Below, piece after piece: positions 34,945 through 47,600 of a stretch of 64,000 bases of DNA. A program made the translations under genes and the position numbers. Below the pieces are notes generated by a model. It searched no databases. It was not told where the DNA came from and was given only the letters and a program-made list of their open reading frames with translations. Origin of the DNA: Azadirachta indica (lineage: Eukaryota; Streptophyta; Magnoliopsida; Sapindales; Meliaceae); the NCBI GenBank assembly GCA_022749755.1, contig CM040444.1:4405009-4469008 (forward strand). The letters run 5' to 3'. Position 1 is the first letter of the stretch. Every line of letters begins with the position of its first letter.

Positions 34945-37606
34945 CTAGTTAAAAGTAGAACCAGTTGAAGTTGAAACATAATCCAATGTCACTTCATTTC
35001 TCAAAACCTCAACCTCTTCAGAATTTTGCTGAGCATTACTTCCATTTTGTGAAGCTCGTATTCTCTCCAATTCTATAGCCACTTCTTTCATACTAGGCCT
35101 ACTCCTTCCATTGGGATGTAAGCATTTTCTCGCGAGGTTAGCGACTGCTGTAATTTCTTCTTCCTTTCCCATTTGTCTTACTTGAGGATCAAGAATATCA
35201 AATAAACGATTCTCCTCCATTGCAATAACAAAATAATCTGCCAAGTTTTTTCCCTCTTCTGCCCATATTGAAGGAATTGGTTTTTGTCCTGTTAAAAGCT
35301 CAACAAGGACGACTCCAAAGCTGTAAACATCACTTTTATCAGTGAATTGGCTAGAGTGAAAGTATTCTGGATCTAAGTATCCAAAAGTCCCTTGTACTTT
35401 CGTGCTGACGTGAGTTTGACCAAAAGCAATCGATCTTGAAGTTCCAAAATCAGCTACTTTTGCTCTATATTTTTCATCTAATAATATATTTGTTGACTTA
35501 ATATCTCGATGATAAACTGGCAAATAAGTTGATGAGTGTAAATAAGAAAGTGCTTCTGCAACTTCTATAGCAACCCGTAAACGGATATCCCAAGTGAGTA
35601 GAAGCTCTTCGTTTTGATCATGAAGATATTGAAAAAGAGTTCCATTTGAGATGAATTCATATACTAGTACAGGAACATCAGTCTCCAAGCAACAACCCAA
35701 AAGTTTAACCACATTTCTATGATTAATTTGTGAAAGAATTACAACTTCATTGATGAATTCTTCAAGCTTTCCTTGGCTTACAACTTCTGATTTTTTTACA
35801 GCAATGATCCTTCCATCTGTTAGCATTCCTTTGTAAACAGTACCTTGACCTCCCTGCCCAACAATTCTATTCACATTAAAATAGTCAGTGGCCTTGTTTA
35901 ATTCCTTGGAATTGAATATTTTGCATCTATCAACAGTGCCATCAAAAGAATTCAACTGCTTTTTCAAAAGTAAACCGCCATTTCTTTTGAAATTCTTCTC
36001 TTTTAGCTTAATTCTTTTTCTTATTTTGATGCACAACCACCATGCTCCTACTAGAAGAAACAGAGCTCCAAGGCCTGTGCCAATACCTACAGAATCGTTC
36101 CAATTAAATTAGAAAAGAGACATGCATCACAGTATGTTGTACCTCATCTATAGTAAAAAGGAAAGAAGTATCCTCAAAAGGCTAAGTTGGTCTTTTTCTC
36201 TCTTGAAGATATATTTCAAAGGTAAAGAGAAAAACAGAGGAGGGTGTATAAACCGAAAACAGACCTCTTACAAGAGAAATTCTTCATTATAAATAAACAG
36301 TATCAATATACACAATTAATTCTTATCAAAGATGATTTTATTCGATTATCAAAAAGGGTAAGAAGGCATACCCAAAATGATCATGTAAACCTTCGGTTTT
36401 TCTGGAGTAATGCAACGGTAGCCTCCTATGTAGTTTTCACAAACCATATTTGACTTGCAAATGTCAGCATTTCCACTCTCGCACTCATCAGCATCTATCA
36501 TGAACAAAACACAGAAAAATCAAGTAAATATATAAAGAGAAGTGCTCGAGATCAATCAGCAAGTAGATATTATCCGACTTAGAATGAGTCTATACAATTG
36601 TGTGAAACTAAGCTTGTCTTGAGAGTCCACACTCAGCTACAAACTGATTAACTGGAGTCTGGACTACCCAAAACTCATCTACTTAGTAGAGAAAACTCGA
36701 ACTCTTCTTCATTATTGGAAATATGTAGCTTATTTAGGTAAGAAGTTTACCTTGACATCCTTGGAGAAAATAGGGATTTCCTTGGTAGCCTTCATTGCAA
36801 AAACATCTAAGAAACCCACTGTCATCAGCTCTACAACCAGACGTTGATTCATAACTCGGAGATTTATTGGCTGCTAACTTGCCAAAAGATGTATTGTATA
36901 TCCTCCAATCCAACACCGCAGGAACTTGCTTCCAATTTTGAACATCTTCTGGACTGTTAAAGTTGTTATCAAGCCATTCTGTGTCTACCAAAAATGCATA
37001 TTTGCAATCATCCTGCTTGCTTCTTGTTTCATTATTTATGCTACTTACAGAAATATTTAAACTCTTCAGAGCCCAAGGAACTCCTGCCTGGCAACATTCG
37101 ATTCCATTGCAAGTACCATCAAATTCTGTCTTATTGTTTTCGTTACAAACGGAGAAGCAACCACCAAGACTCGAGTTAGAAGATGACATTGAAGCAAGAT
37201 TGTTGCAGCCGGTGCCCATGAATATGTTGTCATAATAAGAAAAGTAAAACGGGGAATTTTCCAGGTTAACCAAACTTACAGGTTTCCTGACAGTTTCATT
37301 CTGATGACAAGAACTGACCACTGGTTGATTTACTCTCATGGTGCTTGTTGGTAGGTTGATTTCAAGCAATTCCAGGTTGAGGCTTCTGAGAAATGGCTTG
37401 TGGGATTTGCAATCTACTGCAAGCCAATGATCAAAGTAACAATCTGCTCCAATTCCAAATGGATATGGAATGGAAACATTGTTTCCACAACTGGATGGAC
37501 AATTTGGCTTTGTTAATAATGGTGGTGACGGTAGTGCTTTTGCCATTGATTTTGCAGGCCATGAAAGCAGGAATATAAGAACGTGAAACAGAAACTGCAG
37601 AATCAT
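34945..37606 (-). CDS. Wall-associated receptor-like kinase, WAK-4 of cluster
   Basis: Predicted receptor kinase of 706 residues; exons 36751-37606, 36372-36494 and 34945-36086, GT-AG, phase 1. Signal peptide 1-22 ([17 protein letters not shown]). GUB_WAK begins near residue 33 ([20 protein letters not shown]). First EGF-like segment [12 protein letters not shown]; half EGF in exon 2 ([22 protein letters not shown]). Membrane span about 329-347 ([15 protein letters not shown]). Kinase: GQGGQGTVY, Lys424, HRD 519-521, DFG from 539, LDPEYF; RD class with all catalytic residues. The C-terminal tail is shorter than in WAK-2. Its own 5' flank keeps TGTGGACATTCCCACTG (37751-37767) but not the CACGTG block, so its promoter differs from those of the other copies. 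Confidence 0.93.
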
Positions 37607-40600
37607 TCTAGCTTTGATTCTGAAAATATTGGAAACAAAAGCAAGAAGTGATAGTTTTCATAATTATTGGTGTGGTATAATATATATATATATATATAAT
37701 TTTTAAATCTGGAGATTCCTGTAGCTATAGCATGACAATTTATCATATAATGTGGACATTCCCACTGAATTTTGGACCACTCTGCATAATCTTCTGCTAG
37801 CTGGTGCGTCAATGAATTTAAAATTAAGGTTGTGTTATGCAAGTGAATCATTAGATAGATTCTTTTATTTATTTATTATTAAAATTATTTAATTAACTGG
37901 CCCACAGTAAAAGTATACTAAAATTAAGTCTAACGAGTACATTGAGTGGAGGAGATTGGGATAGATTGATGTGAATTTTCATGAAAACACGATCAGAAAG
38001 TTGATTGATTGAGAAATTGATTTCAATTAGATTGAAAATAGACACGGGTTTCAAATTTTGAGTCGATATTATATTTAGTGTAGGGGTAGGGCTCCAGTGC
38101 ATAAGTATATTCGATACCCCCTCATTCAGAACCCTATGCAACTCATCATCAAACCTTCAACTTTCTTTCATTTGAAAGAGAATCGATTAATCTCTTTTTG
38201 AGTAGAAACTAACTTTTTTTTTTTATAATACATATTTTTTCAAAGGTTAACGGATTTCCACTATCCATTGTGGTTTTGTTCAATCCAAATTTAGATATGT
38301 GGTGATTTTCATTTGTTTTTTTTTTTTTGTTAAGTTTATTATATTTCAATGTTGTTTGGGGTTATTATATATCTAAATATCATATCTAAAAATTATGTAG
38401 TGTTATAGAGTAGTTCTCTCTTGAAACTAAAGCCTTCATAAATCATATATGTGTACACTCAAGATTCTATGAGTGTCTTTGATAGAACACATTAAAGTGT
38501 ATTGGATTGAAATAGAATAGCCTTAATTGGATTGTAATGAATTGTATTGAATAAAATTTAATATTGATGCATAATTATACTATAATATATTAATTATATA
38601 AAATTTATTTTTATTATTTAATTATAAATTATTGTTTTAATTAATAGTTATAATTTAAAAAATTATTTTTTAAAAAATAAACGAAAATAATACAATACAG
38701 ACTTGATCTAAGGAAAAGGGTGAGTCAAATTTAAAGGATCTAAACTGTATTATTTTTAATTTTTATATAATTCAATCTCTGTACTAAATATTAGATAAAA
38801 AAATTTTTATTCAAAATAATTAAATAGTGCAATCCAAATCCGCCTGTCAAACATGTCCTACGCACACAATTTTCTCTCCATATTCTTTAATATGGTATTA
38901 ATCGTATTTATTAAATATTTATTATAAAATTTTTGAAGTTATTTAATCTGAATTTTACAATTAAAATATACTTGTGATTTGATATCCGAATATTTGCAAC
39001 TTATTCTGATGCTAATGGTATGAATATTCAAAAAAATAAATGAATTTAGAAAGTACTTCTCTCTTGTGAAGTCTAAAAAATTTTTAAATATGAATCAAAT
39101 TTATATTTTAAAAGAAAGAAATGACAGCTACCGAAGAGCTCCTATATGTTCAAATACTTTCCTAGCTACAAAATTTATTTAGAACCAAACATACCCTAAG
39201 TAGTTTAGCTTTGAAAATGATCGTTTATACATGATAAACGTGTAGTTTATTTTAACTCCTATACTTTTTCTTTTTTTATCTCGTAATCAAACTCTCTTTA
39301 TTACTTTCTTTTTTTTAATCTTCATATTAGTATTCAATCACTCTCCTTTCTTATATAGCATTCCAAATTATTTTAATTAGGAGATCCCACCACGACCGAC
39401 CAATTCTCTTCTTTTTTTATTATTAAAATTTATTAGTTCTTTAACTTAATTCTTTTATTATATTTATTAAAATAATTTAAACTCTCTTTATTTTGACTCT
39501 AGGGAACATTTGTTTTTACCAAAAAAGCGAAAGCAATAGAAAACAAGATCCCATATTCTTAAAATAAGTTGATATCAATCAAATAATATAAAATAAAAGA
39601 GAGTTTAGTTTGATATAAAGTAGTAGAAGAAAATGGTGGGATGTATTAATTAATAAACTAAATTTCACATTTCTCACGTTTGAACTGTCTTTCTACAGTT
39701 TTGTCTGCTATAACTTTTAGGATTGGTTCGAATCAACAAGCCGGGTTTCAAATGTTTTTATCCAAAACTGATAGCTTAAAAAGCATTTTATCAAGAAACA
39801 GCTTTCTTATATGTTCTCTACTGGGGAAAAATCTAAAATTTTTGTGTTTTTAATCTCAATTATAAACTATAAAACAGAAACAAAACAGTTTTTAATTACT
39901 AAAATGTTTTAAATTTAAAAACCAAGCAGATATTATTTAAGCATAACGCTCCTAGATGTGTAACAAGTTGTATATTAACCCGATCTGGGTATATAGGAAA
40001 AATCAACTTTATAAATATTGTGTAAAGATAATAATTCTGCTTAACATGTTATTTTTGTGTCGCATTAAATAAAAATATAAAATATTTTAAACTGATTTGA
40101 ACCCGATTCACTAAATAATTATGTCAAAAATTGAAATAGTTAACCTGCTTATTTATTAAATAGAATTTCAGTTTAACAATTTTATCACCTTTTTAACATA
40201 TTTTTAATATATTTTAATATACATTGTAAAATATTTATAATATTATTTATCTAAATACTAATAAATTTTATTTTAAATAATATTAAATATTTTTAAAATG
40301 TTAAAAATATAAAATAAATATATTAAATTATAAATAAGTTAAAATACAATGATTATTTAAACAATTAATTATGTCATAAAAAAATTCATATGTCAAAACT
40401 TTTAATATCAAGTTTTGTTTGGGCTGAACTTAGCTTTTAGCCCACTTGTTATAATAAACTAGGCTTTAAAAGAAACCCATTTTGTATCTTAAACACAATC
40501 TTTTAAATATATGTATACATACACAGATACATACATCCATACAAACACAGATGTAAATATAATATGAATTTGTCAATATATATTAAAAATGCATATTACA

Positions 40601-43600
40601 ATTAAAAAATTTAACTAAGGTTGATTACATAAGAGGAATTGTACAAATAAAATTTGTCCCTTTAATCATACTTTTGTTAACAAGAGTTTTAAAAAAAGAA
40701 AAGAAAGAAATAAAAATGAGAATGAATGAATTCTACCCATCAATAAAATATGAGTTTGTCAATAACTAAAAATTGATCTTAGACGCAAGTCCAAGTCCAA
40801 GTCCAGTTTCAAAACTATGTTATTTTTAAGTCTATTAAAAGGTACAAATAAACTCAAATTACTTTTTAAAATATAAATTGTGGATTATGGTGCAGAAAAT
40901 AGGAATAAGTACAAGTTTAATTGAAACCAACGTAATATTTTTTATTAATACTATTTGAAAAATTTTACGTCTAAAAGGATTGATTATATAATTAGATTAA
41001 TGCATAAAGAACACAAAACTCAAATGTCTTATAGTTCATTTTTTAAGCGCAAAACTTTATTTTAATTAATTTTAAATTAATTAAAATAAAAATTTTACTA
41101 GAAATATAAGCGTTTACACTTTTTTTAATTAACATTAAATTATATAAATTTATTTTTACATAAAAACTCATCTTAGAAAAGACAACTTACATTAAGCTAG
41201 GATAATATGATCAAATGACGCTCCAAAACAATAAATGTCACATATTATAAAAAGGGACCTCATTTAACCCATAAAGAAAGAGATTCATGACCCAAGATTA
41301 TGACTCATCATCATCACCAAATATCATCATGATCATCGGCATTCGAAATCACAACACAAGATTAGGCAGCAATTTACCCTAAAACTAACGTTGTGATGTC
41401 CAATAGCTAAACCTAGCAACACCTGCCTTTCTACTATCTCTTACTATGGAAACCAACCTTGACCATTACTATCTCACTCCTACATTTCTCTACATCTTTA
41501 GATATTAATCTAGTTATCCCTAGGCATCAAAACACCTTTATAACCATCAAGTTGCAAAACGGTCAACCAAATGTATAGTATTCTACTAAAGTTAAGCTAA
41601 TATGATATTACGATGACTTAGTGACAATTGTAATCTCCTCTTAACAGTTTGTATTCCTTTATATTATTATTAGATCTATCTCACTTTCACACATTCTAAA
41701 TTCATAATTTATATCTCTTGTCATATTTAATATTACAATATTAACTCCGACAATAGCATCAAATCCGTCCAGCGAACTAGTTATTTTCTAATATTATAAA
41801 ACCACGAAGTCACCAGGTAAGATCCAAGGATTTTGTGCCCCTCCTACAACTCAGATTAAGGTCCAGCTATTATCAAGCCTATCACACATGCTGTAAGGCT
41901 TATTCAAACATGAGATTAATCAGAATCTAACACATGCGTTAAATTTCTTTGCATAGAGTTATTTGTTACAAGTTCTTTACCCATATAAAATAGGAAAGTT
42001 TTACTAGTGATAATTATTAAGAACAAGAGTCGTCACCACCTGACTAAAAGTTGCGTGTGGCAAAATTTGTCAATTTTTAAGTGATAAAATAATATATATT
42101 TTTTAAGCATTTTATTCTTCAATTATTAATATTAAATATATATTACATTAAAAATAATCTAAAAAGTTTTATTATTAAAAAAATAAATTGTTAATATTAT
42201 AAAAATACACCAAACATCCTAATAAACCAAAGAGATCTAATAAAAAAAAAATACTATACTGTAAGCCTCCAAACATATCAAATTTATAATAAGTTATCCA
42301 AATCCAACACAATTCCAAAAATAAAGAAATTAAAGGTATAGCAACCTTATTTTAAAGTTTGAATATCTTTTCTAGGTGTTGGTATCCATTACTAAAAGAA
42401 TAAAATAAGAGTACTACTTCTCAAATTGTGTTGTGAATCATATAACTTCCTTTATCGTCTATTTCTTCATATCATTTTCAAATTAACTAAGAGTTTTGAA
42501 ATAAAAATTTTGAGATATAACCTCAAAATTATTATAATTAATGTTATTCTTTCAAAATATTTATTCCAACATTTATTTTGGTAAACCATTCCATTCATTC
42601 TTATAAATTAAAACAAATAATTTTTTTTGAATTAAAAGAAGACAATATATAACATGGTCCATCATTGGATGTTGATGATTCTATGCTCTGCCAAAAACTA
42701 GAGTACCAACAAAAGAATCCAATGTTTGAGGCCTTTGTGTCTATTAAAATTTACAGCAGGATTGATGGCTTCTTGACCATGACATGTTTGTACTATTCAT
42801 TAACACATATAAAAATTTGTCCACAATTCTCTATTTTTTTCTGTTTTTTAAAAAAAATTCAGTTTATTTGGACACGAAATCATCCAATCAAATTATTGAT
42901 ATATATTAGATTTGTTCTTTATTATCGGATTCATTTTCGTGACTAGTCAATTTCAAATTAAATGTATACATGACAAAAGTTTAATTGGATGAATTTACTT
43001 ATGATATATGCTTTTCATTTACCACTTTTTCTTACATTATTAGTAATTAATCTGTAGCTCCTAAATCTTAGTCCAAATTGGGTACATGGCAAAGACTATG
43101 TTATACAAAGTCATTTCACAGAGAGAACTTGTCTTTGAACGCTATTTTTAGCGGGTTTTTTTTTTCACTATATATAAGGTTTATCACCTATTATATATAG
43201 AGTCCATTATATTATAAAATAAAATAATTTCTCTCAAATTTAAGGATAGAGATCATATAATATATACATAAAAATGTGAAATATAACGTATAATTGTCAC
43301 ATTCTAAACTAAGAGTTCTAGTTTGAATATTTGTTATAATTGTATTAAAAAACAAAATTGGTGTCTTTAGTAATATGGCTTCTATTAATTGCACAATAAA
43401 ATTGGATAATTTATCCTTTTAAAAGTTTTAAAGATTTAAAATACAATCAATAAATACCACACCATTGCATGAGGTAGAACTTGAAATAATTATTTGGGTA
43501 TAAGACTTAAATAATGTATTAAATTAATAATTCACTTGATTGGAATAAATAACTGTACAAAGTTTTCAATGATTAATAATTTAATCTGATATTTTTCCAC

Positions 43601-43950
43601 AAGTGAAAGTACATTGAATTTACAATAACCTACAATTAATCAGAATCCAATGATGAAAAAGTACTTCGTGAATGTATAACAACTAGACAAAAGAAATTGT
43701 GGAGAATAAAATATTGAACCTGAATAGCCCAGCTGACTTTTATGCCACAAAAGAACAAACATAATTCATCAAATTAATAAATAAATCTAATTTAATATAC
43801 TCCATTCATGTCCCAACTTTGAACATACATTCATAGTAAATTTTTACTTTTATAAATTTAAACGAAAAATCACTACAAAACACCCAAAAACTATGATTGA
43901 AAATTAAGAAAAAAATAAAAGATCATGCCAAGAAAAGGAAAAAAAAAAAA
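37607..43950. other. Long gene-free interval
   Basis: More than 6 kb without a supported gene. 37607-37860 is the WAK-4 5' flank, with a TA microsatellite at 37677-37699. The stretch 41230-42060 is less AT-rich, C/A-biased and free of long frames, and may be an old LTR or other transposon relic, but I found no matching partner, primer site or protein motif. The rest is AT-rich. Confidence 0.45.
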
Positions 43951-44556
43951 CTAGAATCCAAAAATCTTCTTACAGGCTTTAAGGATCTTGTTTTTGCTGT
44001 TGTTTTTCTTCTTGAGGATCTTCACAGATCCTGTTCTTCTCATTTCAACAACATAATCTTCTTCATCGTCAATGGGGGAAGTCAGAGTTACAGACTGATC
44101 ATGGATCCTGCAATATCTTTCGGAAACAGAAGAAGATCTTCTCATGGAGAGAGCTCTTTTCACAGCAGACTGAAGTGCAGAGGCAGATGCAGAAGCAGAA
44201 GCAGAAACTGAACTGTTTCTGCTCAGTTTTACATGCCCAACAAATTTCTCTCCAATATTGTTGCTGCTGTTTCTGTTGCTGTTGCTGTTGCTGTTATATT
44301 CTTGATGATAATCTTCCTCTTCTTCATCTTGCTCTAAGAATGAAAATGAAAATGAATCTTGTGTTTTTCTTCTGCTACTGTTTACAGGATTGTTCTTGAT
44401 CTGCTGCTGTTGCTGCTTGTTGGTTCCTGGGATTTCGAGTTTAGGGTCTGGGGTTCCAGAAAATGATAAAGAAGATGATGATAAAAGATCTGATGGAAAA
44501 TCCATGGATCTTGATTTGGTGTTGCCAATTATTTTCATCTTGGAATACCGATTCAT
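43951..44556 (-). CDS. Small serine-rich basic plant protein, function unknown
   Basis: Single-exon frame of 201 residues. I do not recognise a named family. The N-terminal half is Ser-rich and ends in a Gln run (KQQQQQ). An acidic stretch (EQDEEEEDY) and an Asn/Ser repeat (about residues 88-97) follow, then an Ala-Ser dipeptide repeat (SASASASASA) near 120. The C-terminal third looks ordered: AVKRALSMRRSSSVSERYC, an acidic DDEEDY, and a very basic end KILKACKKIFGF that could be an amphipathic, membrane- or nucleus-targeting helix. RRSSSVS offers phosphorylation-type sites. TATATATA at 44684-44692 lies ~130 bases upstream on the coding strand, a reasonable TATA box. The codon bias and long frame over compositionally varied sequence support a real gene. 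A signalling-adaptor role is possible but would be a guess. Confidence 0.75.
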   Translation of the reverse strand: MNRYSKMKIIGNTKSRSMDFPSDLLSSSSLSFSGTPDPKLEIPGTNKQQQQQIKNNPVNSSRRKTQDSFSFSFLEQDEEEEDYHQEYNSNSNSNRNSSNNIGEKFVGHVKLSRNSSVSASASASASALQSAVKRALSMRRSSSVSERYCRIHDQSVTLTSPIDDEEDYVVEMRRTGSVKILKKKNNSKNKILKACKKIFGF

Positions 44557-44683
44557 TTTTTTTTCCCCCTTCTTTTGATGTTTTCTTCACTTTTTTTAGG
44601 GCAAATAGGTAGGGCAGAAGGGACAGGTTATGACACAGGATTTACAAGAGAGCGTTTGGAGAAAAAGATGGGGAGGAGTTTGT

Positions 44684-44692
44684 GTATATATA
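44684..44692 (-). promoter_or_regulatory. Candidate TATA box of the 201-residue gene
   Basis: TATATATAC on the minus strand, about 130 bases before the ATG at 44556, which leaves room for a 5' UTR of about 100 bases. Surrounding sequence is less AT-rich than the genome average here, which strengthens the call. Confidence 0.4.
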
Positions 44693-44699
44693 TGTATAG

Positions 44700-47600
44700 T
44701 GATGTAAAGACAATGAAAGTCTTAAAAGTAGGATCAAAATTATGAGTGTGAATGATGGGTCATAAGAGGTCAGAAAAAGTGATATACAGTGCACTAACAT
44801 GGATATAAGAGAACATATAATAATTAGGTTTAAATTTTTGGTGAGTATACTAATTATAATAACAATAATAATTCCTAGATCTGAAAATGCCCATTTTATA
44901 AAAATACCGAATTATTTAAGATTTCATTATAATTTGATTTCTTAACATAATTATACGTTTAGTAATTATAAATTATAAACTAGAGATATAACAGAGAAAG
45001 CATGTGCAAATTTTAGAGCTAAAATCGAATCTTATTTAAACGTTTTTAGCTAAAATTATTTTTGATAATTGGAATTAACATTTCTAGTAAATAATTTCTT
45101 AATTAAGCATTCAAATGCTTTTCAAAATCCCAAAGAGGTTTTCTAAATTTTAGGGAAAAATATCATAATAAGGGGAAAAAGCAAAAAATTTTTTAGTTAT
45201 CTCAATTAATATATAATACTGATAATAACAAAACTACTAAAATATATTTACAAAGGTCAAAAGTATATTAGTATAAAAAAGGGGGCTATATGGTAGATTC
45301 ATGGAAGTTTACAAGAATCTTGGAAATGTAAAAGTGACTAGTTTATTTTTATATATATATATATATATATGTATATGTATATATATATATATGTGTGTGT
45401 GTATTATGAATTGATTTTTAAAATAATTTTCGGCAATAGATATGAAGTGGATTGTGATTTGCAACATTTGGTGACCAAATTTTGGTCAAAGGGACAGCAC
45501 ACTTTCAAAGTACTTAAATAATCTTAATGCAGTAATAACATACAGATCCCTGAGCTTTTATGTGCTTACAAATAAAGGTATTTTTATGCATGTATTCAAA
45601 TTGATCCCTAAGTAAATCCTTTTGAAATGACCAAATCAACATTTTCTGCATTAAAGTTTGACCACGTAGGTACTGTTTCTTTCAATCTCTAATTTTTAAT
45701 TAATTTAAAATTTAAATAAAAGTAAATATAAAATATTTTTACTTATTGTTTGAGTATAAATGTCTAAGATTAATAACTTAATAAATTATCTTCTTATAGA
45801 CAATTAAAAATTAAAATTTATTGGAGTATTTTAAAATTATGAGTATATAAGTTTGTTTAGATATTTATATTCAAAATTAAATTAATTTTATTTAATTATA
45901 ATAATTAAGTTTTTATGTTAAGTTAAAAAAATTTTAAAATATTTGAATAATTAAAATTAAACCTAAGTTTAATGTTCAACTAAAAACAAAGAGGCAGTCA
46001 AATGTAGGTTAAATGGTAATTGAATAACAATTATGGATTTATTTCATATAAATAGACAAACTATGGGCTTCCTAGTAAAATTGTGAAAACATACAGATCT
46101 AGATGTTATTATTCCTCAATTCTTAACCTTTTTGAAGTATATGGCAGACCATGTGCTTTGTTAAAATGAAGTGTACATAAATAAATAAATGCACGTGACT
46201 TTGCGATGTTTGAAGTCAAAATTAGGCAAGTTATTTGGCATTTTATAATTGTAACATCATGCTTCTTGATTCGATCCTTCTTTGAAATTTGGTTTTCTCT
46301 TAATATTATCAAATTAAGATAACAACATTTGTATTCCTAAACTTTGATAAAATAAAAATTATGATATAATTTTTTCTATTTTAACAACTTAGTACTTGCA
46401 CTTTTTTTTTTATTTTAACCCAACTCTATGCAACATACTAGCAGGGCGACAAGTTGGGTATAATTTTCGCATTTATATCATGTAAAATAAAATATAATAA
46501 AAGTGTATACAAATTTAAATATAATTTATTTATTAATTATATTAAAATTCTAAAATTCAAACACGATTTATTTAATAAATAAATGACACAATACAACCTA
46601 TTTATTCTATTTATTAATTGAATAATCATATTATCGAAAAATAAGACATGTTTAACCTATTTAACTTAATTAGTATAATTTATTTTCGTTTAACTTGCTT
46701 ACTTAGATAACACAAAATTACTTGTTTAAATCATTTATCTAATTAATTGTGATTTTATTCACTTAAATAATTGAAAACTAAGCTAAAAAATATACAATTA
46801 ACAATATATTAAGATTGCCCTAGTGCAAGAATTTTAAAAAACTTATAAAATGACCCGATCAATTTTTACTATGTTAAAAAAATATTTTTTTTGAATAATA
46901 AATGATTAAAATGATAAGATTATTCAGATAACTAATCATATCATAAACAAGTTAAGAGGTTTAGAAAACTAAATTTGAATATGATTCGATTAACAAATTA
47001 GTGATGTGAACATAATATAATTAATAATCGTGTCAACTTAAATCAAGTTAAATTTTAGTGTCAATTCAAATCCTTAAATTTTGTGCCGGTTTCATGTTGG
47101 GCTCAAGTGTGGTGTTTAAGATTGTCATCTTAACGTATTACAGGATTAGGGATTAAAATATCAAAAGGGAGTAAATCATGTCCTCTTTTGTTATTTCTTA
47201 AGAATATAGGGATTACAATGTGTTATCCCATTAGGATAACACCATTTTCTGCCGCCCACTTGCATTAACTTATTGTCATTTATGTTGGTGTGTTTTGGAT
47301 TTTTTTAAAATTTTTTATTTGTTAAAATAATTAAAATATTTTTAATTTCATTGTTAGACAACCATTAATGTTTATGGTGTTCTTGTGTTTTTCTCTTTTG
47401 AATTACTTAAAAAAAAATTAATCATTTACCTTTTTATATTTGTTCGCGTGTTTTTATATTTAAAATATATTTAGTACTAATTTTTTTAGATCTTCGTTTA
47501 AGGCTACATTTAAATTTATACTTGATGGTTCCAACCCAACCACTTTTTACGTTTAGCTTGAATTTTGCCTGACATAAAAAAATAATAACCGGACACGTAG

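Noticed and set aside
43897..44211. Plus-strand frames overlapping the 201-residue gene
   Set aside because: They are antisense to the better frame; poly-Cys and poly-Lys stretches arise from the CAG/GAA-type repeats.
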